Shown here piece by piece: positions 37,879-45,511 of a stretch of DNA of 64,000 nucleotides; position 1 is the stretch's first letter, and every line of letters begins with the position of its first letter. Made by a program: the position numbers and the translations under genes. The notes under the pieces are model-generated. The model did not search any database and had not been told where the DNA came from. It saw only the letters and a list, made by a program, of their open reading frames with translations. Origin of the DNA: Saccharothrix ecbatanensis. GTDB taxonomy: Bacteria > Actinomycetota > Actinomycetes > Mycobacteriales > Pseudonocardiaceae. The stretch lies in the NCBI RefSeq assembly GCF_014205015.1, contig NZ_JACHMO010000001.1, forward strand, positions 8,990,001 through 9,054,000. The letters are read 5' to 3'.

Positions 37879-38097
37879 GTGGTGATCGTGGTGTGGAGTG
37901 AGCTTGCGAGCGATTTCGGCGGGGTCGCGCTGTTTCTGGTGTGGCTCGTGATCCCCCTTCTCTACCTCGTCGCTGTCGGCAGGCGATACGTGCGGCAAAG
38001 CCAGGAGAACGCACAGGTGGCGGTGTGGGCGCGCGACGAGGTGTGCCAGATCCGCGAGGAGCAGAGGGAAGGTAGTCATGACCATGACACTGGTTAG
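37879..38097 (+). CDS. Small membrane protein of the AICE (72 aa)
   Basis: A 72-aa protein with a single transmembrane helix (GVALFLVWLVIPLLYLVAVG) followed by a charged helix (RRYVRQSQENAQ). The exact start among several GTG codons is uncertain. It overlaps the next gene by 20 nt. Function unknown. Confidence 0.6.
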   Translation: MVIVVWSELASDFGGVALFLVWLVIPLLYLVAVGRRYVRQSQENAQVAVWARDEVCQIREEQREGSHDHDTG

Positions 38098-38410
38098 TGA
38101 CGGTGACCGGGGCGAGGGTGAGGAGCAGCGCGCGTCGCTGTTCGATGACCCGAAGATCGTTGCTGAGGTTCAGGAGCTGGTGAACGATCAGGCACCGCGT
38201 CTGTTCGCGGTGGTGCGGGAGACGTTCGACCCGGAAGACGTGCAGATCGCGGCGTGGGGGATGACCACCAAGACGGGTGTCGAGGTGATCCCGGTTCACG
38301 GTGGGGCGCGGATGAGCCTCCAGTCAGCGGAAACCGCTCTGATCTTCTTCCGAGCCGGCGGGCAGGCGGTTCCCCGTGTGGTGTGGGTCGGGGGCGAGGG
38401 TGGGAAGTAG
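38078..38410 (+). CDS. AICE hypothetical protein (110 aa)
   Basis: A 110-aa protein (SLFDDPKIVAEVQELVNDQA, FAVVRETFDPEDVQIAAWGM) of unknown function. ATG 38078 follows a GGGAAGG ribosome site. It is in an operon with the small membrane protein and the prim-pol-like gene. Codon use is less GC-extreme than the chromosome. Confidence 0.6.
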   Translation: MTMTLVSDGDRGEGEEQRASLFDDPKIVAEVQELVNDQAPRLFAVVRETFDPEDVQIAAWGMTTKTGVEVIPVHGGARMSLQSAETALIFFRAGGQAVPRVVWVGGEGGK

Positions 38411-38951
38411 CGGCCTGGCGAGTGCGCTGGAGTGCGTGGCGCGTGGGTGGCCGGTGGTTCCAGGTGCGTTGTGGGTCGATGAGACCTACGTCGATCCTGT
38501 GACGAACCTCGAATGTGAGTCTCTGGCTCTGTGCTTGCCGGCTATGGCGACGCTCGATCCGACGTTGGTTCGGCGGTTGTGGCCGGTGCTGGAGGAGGGC
38601 GTCACGCGTTCGACGCTGGCTGTTCTGGGTCCGGCGTTGGTCGCGTTCGCGGTGAAGCCGGAGCGGGCACGGCACGTGATGATCTCCGCGCCGTTCCGCG
38701 CTGCTCCGACGCCGGTGGTGATGCTGCCGCTTCCGGTGGTCGGCTTGACGGTGGAGTTCGCCGTGTTCGTGCTGTCGTCTACGGACGGGTTGGACGAGAA
38801 GTTCGTGATTCCGCCGGGGGCGACCCTGCCTCTGCCTCCGGTTGTGGTCGAGGGGTACGCGGCGCAGTGGCTCGTGTCGCCGGCCGAGTGCGAACGGCTG
38901 ATGACCGGTCCGGAGTTGGCGCGTCTGCTGGAGACCTCCAACCGTCGTTAG
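38400..38951 (+). CDS. Short bifunctional primase/polymerase-like AICE protein
   Basis: A 183-aa protein. The N-terminus (LASALECVARGWPVVPG) resembles the first helix and strand of bifunctional DNA primase/polymerase N-terminal domains, and the C-terminal VIPPGATLPLPPVVVEG resembles their conserved LPPT region. I could not identify the catalytic DxD acids, so activity is doubtful. This subgroup of short prim-pol-like proteins is common on AICEs. GTG 38400 is chosen behind GGGGGCGAGG. Confidence 0.45.
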   Translation: MGSSGLASALECVARGWPVVPGALWVDETYVDPVTNLECESLALCLPAMATLDPTLVRRLWPVLEEGVTRSTLAVLGPALVAFAVKPERARHVMISAPFRAAPTPVVMLPLPVVGLTVEFAVFVLSSTDGLDEKFVIPPGATLPLPPVVVEGYAAQWLVSPAECERLMTGPELARLLETSNRR

Positions 38952-39012
38952 TGGGATGGACGGTTGGTGCACGGGTGCCGATCGCCTCCCTCGCCGGCAC
39001 CCGTGGGACGGG

Positions 39013-39058
39013 ACGGCCGTGTGCGAACCATCCATCCGGATGGCTCGCACACGGCCGT
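39013..39058. terminator. Long hairpin between convergent AICE operons
   Basis: ACGGCCGTGTGCGA (39013-39026) and TCGCACACGGCCGT (39045-39058) form a perfect 14-bp stem; the 18-nt interior holds further pairing around ATCCGGAT. TTT follows on the plus strand. It lies between the prim-pol-like gene (+) and TraB (-) and likely ends both operons. Confidence 0.65.
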
Positions 39059-39067
39059 TTCGCGTTG

Positions 39068-39092
39068 CGTGGGACGGGTGACCCGTCCCACG
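39068..39092. repeat. Perfect 12-1-12 palindrome next to the hairpin
   Basis: CGTGGGACGGGT at 39068-39079 is inverted at 39081-39092 around a single G. The surrounding 38950-39190 has further GGGACGGG copies in both orientations. It may be part of the terminator, or a protein-binding or transfer (clt-like) site; the sequence alone does not decide. Confidence 0.6.
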
Positions 39093-39195
39093 TCCCACCC
39101 GTCACAACAGCCTGTTTACACAGGTCAGAACCACTAATGAGGGTGTCCCAGCAGGTGTGACGGGATGGCAGGCTTGGGACGGGTCCGGTGACGGG

Positions 39196-41361
39196 TCAGT
39201 CGTCATCCTCGATCACCTCGCCATCCACAATCGTTCCGTCCCTGACTGCGGTCAGCGCCGCGCGGATGTCCGCGACGAGGTAGCCGCGTACCTGCCGCAC
39301 ACCGTCGTCCGTGGTGATCCGGTCGCGCGTCGGCCGGCACCCGAACTCACCCATGCGCAGACCGAACGCCGTTGGCTCGACATCCAATGCGGCCACGAGT
39401 TCCGCCGTAGGAACGAAGTCACGCCTACCGGGCTGGAGATCGTCCCCGAGATAGTCCACAACGGACGCCAGTGGTTCCGGCAACTCCGACTCGCCGGTCT
39501 GTTCGACCACGGTCCCGCCGCCGATGGCCCGTGCGACCGCAGCATGATCGAGTATCGGCCGGTTGTCCTGTCCGGCCGCGTGGCCGGACAACGTGCCCTC
39601 TGCCTCCCGGAGTGCGCGTCCTCGTGCGCAGATGGTTCGCCAGTCTTCGTTGGGCATGTAGTAGGTCCGTACGGTGGTTGCGAGTACGTCGGCTCCCGCT
39701 GTGGTCTCTCCGTCGGGTCGGAGGATGCCGACGCCCTTGTGCGTGGCGAGTAGTCGGCTGCTGTCGTAGCCGCGCGTATTCATCTGCTCGCCCAGGACGA
39801 TGTTGCTGTCGCGCCAGTCCATAACCCGCAACGCGAACCGTGAGCCCAGTACCGCCCGCAGGTTGCTCGGGATGGTCTTGCTGTCCGGGCGTTGGGTCGC
39901 CAGGACGAGGACGATCCCGGCGGCCGGTCCCTTGCGCGCGAGCCACGTCAGCAACTCCCCGACGTACTCGCCTGCGGTGAGCTTCTTCTCCTGCACCTCC
40001 AACGGTGTCCGGTCCTCCAGCGGTATCTGCACCTCGTCAATGAAGATCGCGGTCACCGGCATGTCGAGGCTCGGGTCACGGGACATCGCCGGGGTGATCT
40101 TCGATTCCGGGCACATCTCGTCGTCAAGGTCCTGCATCCGGCGGTAGCGGCCCTGCACCTCGGCGACGAGTTCCACCAGCCAGTCCACGAGCGCCAGGAC
40201 GTGAGTTGGTTCGTCGCCGGCCATGAACCGGTGCGCCACCCGTCCCGCCGCGTACCAGTCCTTCCCGGCTTTGAAATCGGCCACGTAGAGCCGCGTATAC
40301 GGGTCCAAGATCAAGCCCGCGGCTGCCAACCTCGCCGCGAAAGTCTTGCCCTGCCTGGGAATCGCGCCCACGAGCAACGACGTCCACACCAACGGCAAGT
40401 CCACCCTGCGCTGCCGCGCGTCCCGGCCGAACGGCACCGGCCGCCACGCATCCCACCGCTCGACGCCGAGCAGTGGCGTCCGCAGCGGAGGCGACCCGTA
40501 CGGGTCCTCATCGGCAACCCACAGCGCGACCCTGCCCGCATGGCCGCCATTGCCACGAACCCGCTCCACGATGAGCTGTACCTCGTCCACCGCGAGCGCC
40601 GACGCCAACGCCTCCCGGTTCTTGACCACATCGGCCGCCTTGCGGGTCGCGGGCAGATCCACGGTGACCGCCCACCCGTCACCCTGCCGCCTGGCACGCT
40701 CGACCAGCCTCAGGCTTTCGTCCTTGCCAATGAGCTTCGCGTCCCGGAACGCGTCCACGAGCACCTGAGGGTCCATCGTCCACGTCAGCGTCCGTGGTCC
40801 GGCCAGTACCGGTGTGCGACCGGGTGAGCCGTCCTTACGGCGGCCGAGCACCGCCAGGACCACCGCGACCACCCCGCCACCGGTCCACAGCACCCGATGC
40901 CCGTAGACGAGATCGAGCACCGCGACCACCACACCGGCGACCGCGACGAGGGCGCCGGTGACCCTCCACCGGAACAACGCCAACGCCCGGATGTCGGTGA
41001 ACTTGTCCGCCAACTTCTCCGACTGCTCCGCAGCCGCCCGGTAGTCCGCGACCCGCACCCACAACCGCCACCACCGCACCACGACCACCAACCCACGCAC
41101 CACCGCACCGACGAACCGGAACGGTGACCGCAGCACCGCCACCACAAGGTCCCTGATGGCTTGCACCACGAGCTGGCGCGACTTCAGGACGACAGGCACA
41201 CGGGGTGAACGCTGCCACCACCCGGCGAACCGCCGCGCCCACGACATCCGCTCCGGTGGCGGCTGGTCGTTCACGAACTCACCGTCAAGAACCGCGTTCA
41301 CGAGATTGCTCCGTGACGCCTGCACCGGGAGCGAACCGCTCTCGCCGTTCTCGCCGTTCAC
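39196..41361 (-). CDS. traB: FtsK/SpoIIIE-type DNA translocase (TraB-like conjugal transfer protein)
   Basis: A 721-aa membrane-anchored AAA+ translocase. Two or more hydrophobic segments (about residues 75-180) are followed by a RecA-like motor with Walker A VGAIPRQGKTF (about 331-341) and Walker B TAIFIDEVQ (about 435-443), and a C-terminal winged-helix-like segment. Single-protein TraB pumps move double-stranded AICE DNA between mycelia by recognising clt repeats. It is the last gene of the minus-strand transfer operon and overlaps the DUF2637-like gene by 4 nt. Confidence 0.9.
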   Translation of the reverse strand: MNGENGESGSLPVQASRSNLVNAVLDGEFVNDQPPPERMSWARRFAGWWQRSPRVPVVLKSRQLVVQAIRDLVVAVLRSPFRFVGAVVRGLVVVVRWWRLWVRVADYRAAAEQSEKLADKFTDIRALALFRWRVTGALVAVAGVVVAVLDLVYGHRVLWTGGGVVAVVLAVLGRRKDGSPGRTPVLAGPRTLTWTMDPQVLVDAFRDAKLIGKDESLRLVERARRQGDGWAVTVDLPATRKAADVVKNREALASALAVDEVQLIVERVRGNGGHAGRVALWVADEDPYGSPPLRTPLLGVERWDAWRPVPFGRDARQRRVDLPLVWTSLLVGAIPRQGKTFAARLAAAGLILDPYTRLYVADFKAGKDWYAAGRVAHRFMAGDEPTHVLALVDWLVELVAEVQGRYRRMQDLDDEMCPESKITPAMSRDPSLDMPVTAIFIDEVQIPLEDRTPLEVQEKKLTAGEYVGELLTWLARKGPAAGIVLVLATQRPDSKTIPSNLRAVLGSRFALRVMDWRDSNIVLGEQMNTRGYDSSRLLATHKGVGILRPDGETTAGADVLATTVRTYYMPNEDWRTICARGRALREAEGTLSGHAAGQDNRPILDHAAVARAIGGGTVVEQTGESELPEPLASVVDYLGDDLQPGRRDFVPTAELVAALDVEPTAFGLRMGEFGCRPTRDRITTDDGVRQVRGYLVADIRAALTAVRDGTIVDGEVIEDDD

Positions 41362-42167
41362 GACAGCTCACCCCGCTCGACCTGTCGTCCCAGCGTGGCC
41401 GCCAGACGGGACGACAGCCCACGCGAGCAACCGGTGACCTCACGGACCCAGGCCGGCGTCACCGTGGTCCCTGGTGCCCACGCTGCCCGCGCTGACGCCA
41501 AGTACTCGGCGAACGTCGTCCGACTACGGGTGTGTTTACTCCTGACGGTCGTACGCGGTCGGTGTTCATGAACGGCTACCGGCGTACTGCGGTCGGCTTC
41601 CTCGAACGCTGCCGACACTGCCTCCGTCAGCTTGTCCCGCAGGTCCGTGACGGCTTCCGCCGCGACGAACACCACGAGCGGCGGTACGGAGTGCAGCACG
41701 ACCCCAGACACGGAACCGGCCGCGTATGACGCCCACGTGTTCATGACATAGGTGGCCGCAAGCGTGAACCACTTCGCCCGCCGCACCCACGGACCCGTCC
41801 GCACCCGGTACCGCGCGGTCACCTGCTCCGCCCGCAGGATCGCCAACAACACCAGCGACACGGTCGGGTCGAGCAGCCACGCGGCCATCCATGGCAGCGA
41901 CCACACCGGCGCGTCACCGGCCGCGAAGTGCTGGACGTTGGTCATCGTGAACCCCAGACCGAGCACGATCCCTGCCCAGCACAACCGGTCCACCTGCGCC
42001 CGCACCCGCTCGACCCGCAACGCCACCACGTCCGGCCGCGCCTGGTGCGCCCGCAGCTCCGCAGCCTCTACCGCCTCCCGCGCGATCCGGGCCGCCGTGT
42101 TCTCGCCGGGCGTGGCGGGTGGCCGCCCGAAGGCGACCACCCTTCCCACACCCTTGGGTGTGCTCAC
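41358..42167 (-). CDS. DUF2637-like multi-pass membrane protein of AICE
   Basis: A 269-aa protein with four predicted helices in the middle (WAGIVLGLGFTMTNVQHFAA, AWLLDPTVSLVLLAILRAEQ, WFTLAATYVMNTWASYAAGS, VVLHSVPPLVVFVAAEAVTD) and a C-terminal helix-turn-helix-like tail (TPAWVREVTGCSRGLSSRLA). DUF2637 proteins with this arrangement accompany TraB in AICEs and may act in spreading or regulation. It overlaps neighbours by 4 nt at both ends. Confidence 0.75.
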   Translation of the reverse strand: MSTPKGVGRVVAFGRPPATPGENTAARIAREAVEAAELRAHQARPDVVALRVERVRAQVDRLCWAGIVLGLGFTMTNVQHFAAGDAPVWSLPWMAAWLLDPTVSLVLLAILRAEQVTARYRVRTGPWVRRAKWFTLAATYVMNTWASYAAGSVSGVVLHSVPPLVVFVAAEAVTDLRDKLTEAVSAAFEEADRSTPVAVHEHRPRTTVRSKHTRSRTTFAEYLASARAAWAPGTTVTPAWVREVTGCSRGLSSRLAATLGRQVERGELS

Positions 42168-42493
42168 CGCCGATCACTCCTGCGACGCGGACCGTCCACG
42201 GCAGTCACCGTCAGCGCCTTCGTGAGCGTGTAGCCGGAGAACAACGCCGGCAGACCCAACACCACCCACAGCAGCGTCGAGTCCCGACCATGGGTGACCA
42301 CCAACCACTGAACACCCACGATCACGCCAGCCGTCACCACGACCCGACCCGTGAGCGACAGCAACCGCGCACCGGCACGCGCCGTGTCCGCCGCAGCCTT
42401 CGCCCGACGTGAGCCGGCCCGCCACACCATCACCAACGCCAGCAACACACCCACACCAGCGAGCACCTGCGTGACCGTCAGGTTGATCGTCAT
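42164..42493 (-). CDS. Small AICE membrane protein (109 aa)
   Basis: A 109-aa protein with three hydrophobic segments (VTQVLAGVGVLLALVMVW, GRVVVTAGVIVGVQWLVV, LLWVVLGLPALFSGYTL). Position and size match Spd-type (spread) proteins of AICEs, but the homology is not certain. ATG 42493 overlaps the WhiB stop by 4 nt. Confidence 0.6.
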   Translation of the reverse strand: MTINLTVTQVLAGVGVLLALVMVWRAGSRRAKAAADTARAGARLLSLTGRVVVTAGVIVGVQWLVVTHGRDSTLLWVVLGLPALFSGYTLTKALTVTAVDGPRRRSDRR

Positions 42494-42837
42494 GACGACG
42501 GCCCACCCATCCGGCCACGCCGCGCCCGCCACACCGGATACAACGCCCGCCGATCCTCATCCGACAGACCACCCCACACCCCGACCGTGCCGGCACCGGC
42601 CGTACGCAACTCCAGTTCCAAACACGCACGCCGCGCCGGACACTCCGCACACAACCGAGCCGCCAACTCCCGATCGGTCATCTCCTCGTCGTCCCACTCC
42701 GGCGACTCGCCACCCGACACCAACCACAAGCACCGGCCGTCCCGCGTAACGATCTCCAACAACACCTCATCCGGCACACCCGCGAACCGATCGAGGTCCG
42801 CCGCGACCACCTCGAAGTAGCTCTCTCCGTTCACCAC
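42490..42837 (-). CDS. WhiB-family Fe-S transcription factor on the AICE
   Basis: A 115-aa WhiB-like protein with all four cluster ligands (C36, C63, C66, C72 in RCLW and CAECPARRAC) and the G[VI]WGG turn (GVWGG, 86-90) followed by a basic C-terminal tail. WhiB proteins control gene expression with sigma factor contact. Here it is inside the transfer operon, between xis and the membrane proteins, so it likely regulates the element or reprogrammes the host. Confidence 0.9.
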   Translation of the reverse strand: MVNGESYFEVVAADLDRFAGVPDEVLLEIVTRDGRCLWLVSGGESPEWDDEEMTDRELAARLCAECPARRACLELELRTAGAGTVGVWGGLSDEDRRALYPVWRARRGRMGGPSS

Positions 42838-43115
42838 GAGGCACCCCCGTTCAGCCGAGCAACCTCACGGGCCGTCCGTCGCTCGGCAGCCACGCGGGCG
42901 ACGTCCACGACTTCACCCGACGCGGAGGCCTGCTCTGCCAACTCTTCGACCGCACGTGCCGGGACCACGTAGCGGGTCCGAAGCCGAACGGCAGGGAAGG
43001 CGTTCTCACGGATTGCCCGGTAGACGGTCGCCGGGTCGACGCGCATGATCCGCGCGGCCTCAGCGACTGTGTAGAACAACGGTGAGCGGCTTGCCGCTCC
43101 ACTTGTCGTACTCAT
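42831..43115 (-). CDS. xis: Excisionase (Xis), helix-turn-helix
   Basis: A 94-aa MerR-like HTH_17 protein (LFYTVAEAARIMRVDPATVYRAI, FPAVRLRTRYVVPARAVEEL). Such proteins are AICE excisionases that bend att DNA for Int. It is the first gene of the minus-strand operon and overlaps whiB by 7 nt. Unlike pSAM2, xis is far from int, so excision is probably tied to transfer-operon expression. Confidence 0.8.
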   Translation of the reverse strand: MSTTSGAASRSPLFYTVAEAARIMRVDPATVYRAIRENAFPAVRLRTRYVVPARAVEELAEQASASGEVVDVARVAAERRTAREVARLNGGASW

Positions 43116-43150
43116 TGGTCCGCCTTCGAAAGACTGATTTCACCGCTCGA

Positions 43151-43197
43151 AGCGCTGACATAAGCGTTGATTATCGGTCAATAGCCGCTGATGTCAG
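43151..43197. promoter_or_regulatory. Operator region between xis and the XRE gene
   Basis: AGCGCTGACAT (43151-43161) repeats the palindrome half found upstream of the left TPR regulator. CTGACAT (43155-43161) is inverted as ATGTCAG at 43191-43197. Both divergent promoters should lie here. Confidence 0.5.
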
Positions 43198-43264
43198 TGA
43201 TCGCCCCGGAATCGGCCTGAACCTCGCGCTAACGTCGGCGCTGAGGCGGCGCACGGAGGCGGAC

Positions 43265-43639
43265 GTGAAAGAGGATTGGTCGGCAGTCGCGGAGGCAGTC
43301 AACGCCCGCGCGGCCGAGCTGGCTTTGAAGCAGCGGGAACTCGCCGAGAAGTCGGGCGTCTCGCTGGCGATCGTGCGCGAGATCCAGCAAGGCAGAATCG
43401 AACGCCGACGCAATCCGCGCACTCTTGAAGCGCTGTCGATCGCGCTCGACTGGCACCCGCAGCACCTGACAGCGGTTCTCAACGGCCAGAACCCGCCGGA
43501 AGCGGACGTGACCGCGGTACCGGTCGACAACCCGGTAATCCCGTTGCTGAACACCATCATCCGCGAGATTCGCGGACTGCGGGCCCAACTCGGGACGCTC
43601 ACCAACCGGCTTGACGACGAGGCGCGAAGAAAGGACTGA
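43265..43639 (+). CDS. Small XRE-family regulator of the AICE (124 aa)
   Basis: A 124-aa protein with a typical HTH_3 (LALKQRELAEKSGVSLAIVREIQQG) and a coiled-coil C-terminus (LLNTIIREIRGLRAQLGTLTNRL) for dimerisation. GTG 43265 is preceded by GGAGG. It is divergent from xis and likely an AICE repressor. Confidence 0.8.
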   Translation: MKEDWSAVAEAVNARAAELALKQRELAEKSGVSLAIVREIQQGRIERRRNPRTLEALSIALDWHPQHLTAVLNGQNPPEADVTAVPVDNPVIPLLNTIIREIRGLRAQLGTLTNRLDDEARRKD

Positions 43640-43789
43640 TTCGCGGTAGTCGTTCGGCGGTTTCTGCGTCGCTGTCATGGCAACAGCAGACAGCCGAACA
43701 GGGGGACGAAATAATTGTCAGCGGCTAACGCGCCACATGTTAAGTGGAGTTAAGTTCGCAGGTCACGGCCTCAGGGGACGGGGGAGAGC

Positions 43790-44962
43790 GTGGCAGGACG
43801 AGGACGAGGTGACCCGCCGCGCACGCGGCTACAGGCCATCCGCAAGGAGTCCGGACGCACGCAAGCGCAGGTCGTCCGCTACTTCCTCACCAGGGGCAAG
43901 ACTCTAGGCATCCCAGTAGCCAGCGAGTCGGCACTATCGGTCATGCTCTCCCGCTGGGAGAACGGTCGCGTAGAAGTAACTGACCCTGGCTACCAACGCC
44001 TATTCCGAGAGTTCTACGGCCGAACCAACGAAGAACTAGGCTTCGCACCAGAACACCAGAACCAATCGGCTGAAGAACTCCGCGACCGCTTGATCGTCGC
44101 ACGCAACATCGACCGTGAAACCGTGGACCTGTTCCAACGCCAAGTCAACGACCTACGCAACTCGGACAAGAGGTTCGGCGCAGTAGTCGTTCTGGACCAG
44201 TTGAACAACCTCGTCCGCCAGATGGAGAGCGTCAAGACGTTCAGCGTGAGAACCCAACACCGCGAACGCTTGGCAGCCATCCTCACCGACGCCCGCACAC
44301 TGGCCGGCTGGACAGCACTGGACCGAGGTTCGCAACTACAGGCGTGGCAGTACCACGAGGACGCCAAGGTATCCGCCCGCGAAGCAGACTCACCGTTCCT
44401 CCTTGCCCACGCTGCCGCCCAACAAGCGGTGATCCTCCTCGACATCGGCGAACCCACCGCAGCCGTCGAGCTGCTGGAGTACGCACGGCACGTAGCCGAG
44501 AACCGCGCACCATCCCTCCTGCGGACATGGCTTGCCGCCGCACATGGAGAAGGACTCGCAGCGGCCGGACGCCACGACGAGTCCCTACGTGCGTTCGATG
44601 AGGCACAAGGACTTCTGCCCGCGAACCCGGTAGACCCTGAGCTGCCCCACCTACTCCTCAGCGACGGTCACCTTGCAAGGTGGCGAGGCAGCGCCCTAGT
44701 ACGCCTAGGCGACCAGGACGCCATCGGCAGCCTCGAAGCGGTAGCGCGAGAAATGGAGACCTCCCCGCGCTCAACCATCCGCGCCCAACTCCACACCTAT
44801 ACAGACCTAGCCTTCGCCTACGCCGCCGCAGGCGACAGCAGGGGAGCACTGGCCTACGCCGCCAAAGCCCGCCAACTAGCCACCCGCATCGGCTCTGACC
44901 GCCAACGCCAGCGTCTAGCCAAGTTGCAGCTACCCGAGATCGGCCGAACCGGCATTGCGTGA
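43790..44962 (+). CDS. XRE/TPR-type regulator, paralogue of the one at 36593
   Basis: A 390-aa protein with an N-terminal XRE HTH (LQAIRKESGRTQAQVVRYFL, ALSVMLSRWENGRVEVTD) and a TPR-like C-terminus whose segments (DARTLAGWTALDRGSQLQAW, AAQQAVILLDIGEPTAAVELLE, WLAAAHGEGLAAAGRHDESL) closely parallel the left regulator. Similar regulators are found beside NUDIX genes on AICEs, as here. It overlaps the NUDIX gene end by 33 nt (convergent). Confidence 0.82.
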   Translation: MAGRGRGDPPRTRLQAIRKESGRTQAQVVRYFLTRGKTLGIPVASESALSVMLSRWENGRVEVTDPGYQRLFREFYGRTNEELGFAPEHQNQSAEELRDRLIVARNIDRETVDLFQRQVNDLRNSDKRFGAVVVLDQLNNLVRQMESVKTFSVRTQHRERLAAILTDARTLAGWTALDRGSQLQAWQYHEDAKVSAREADSPFLLAHAAAQQAVILLDIGEPTAAVELLEYARHVAENRAPSLLRTWLAAAHGEGLAAAGRHDESLRAFDEAQGLLPANPVDPELPHLLLSDGHLARWRGSALVRLGDQDAIGSLEAVAREMETSPRSTIRAQLHTYTDLAFAYAAAGDSRGALAYAAKARQLATRIGSDRQRQRLAKLQLPEIGRTGIA

Positions 44963-45502
44963 GGCCAAGTAGAACAACAGCGGCACAATCGCCCCCGATC
45001 CAAGCACCTCACCACGCTTGATCAGCTCCAACATCCGATCAATCGGAATCCACTCGATCCGCGCGGCTTCTTCGCCATCGGTAGGCTCGCCCACCTTCTC
45101 GGCATTTCGCCAGATGTAGGCATTCACCGGAGCGTCGACCATGCCAGGCAACGGCTGAAACGTAGCCATATGCTCCGGCTCGCCAACCGGCCGCCAACCG
45201 GTCTCTTCTACAGCTTCCCGCGCTGCCGTAGCAGCAGGATCTTCGCCTTCCTCAACCAGTCCACCAATGAGTTCATAACCCCACTGGTCAACAGCAAACC
45301 GATACCGCCACAGCGTCAAGACCTCTTCGCGCTCATTCAACAGCAGCGCAACCGCCACATGGTGCAGCTTGACCACGTGATGCTCAAACCGACTACCGTC
45401 CGGCGGTTCAACGTCAACGAGGTTGAGCCTGACCCACTGGTTGTCGTAGATGGCCCGCTCGCCGTGGACCTTCCACCTAAGTTCTTTCGGATACTCCGTC
45501 AC
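44930..45502 (-). CDS. NUDIX hydrolase of the AICE
   Basis: A 190-aa hydrolase. The Nudix box is complete (GGLVEEGEDPAATAAREAVEETGW, i.e. Gx5Ex7REUxEExGU) and resembles ADP-ribose/NDP-sugar diphosphatases. NUDIX enzymes accompany regulators of this type on AICEs, perhaps degrading a signalling nucleotide; the substrate is unproven. Confidence 0.9.
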   Translation of the reverse strand: MTEYPKELRWKVHGERAIYDNQWVRLNLVDVEPPDGSRFEHHVVKLHHVAVALLLNEREEVLTLWRYRFAVDQWGYELIGGLVEEGEDPAATAAREAVEETGWRPVGEPEHMATFQPLPGMVDAPVNAYIWRNAEKVGEPTDGEEAARIEWIPIDRMLELIKRGEVLGSGAIVPLLFYLASRNAGSADLG

Positions 45503-45511
45503 GCGAGTAGG

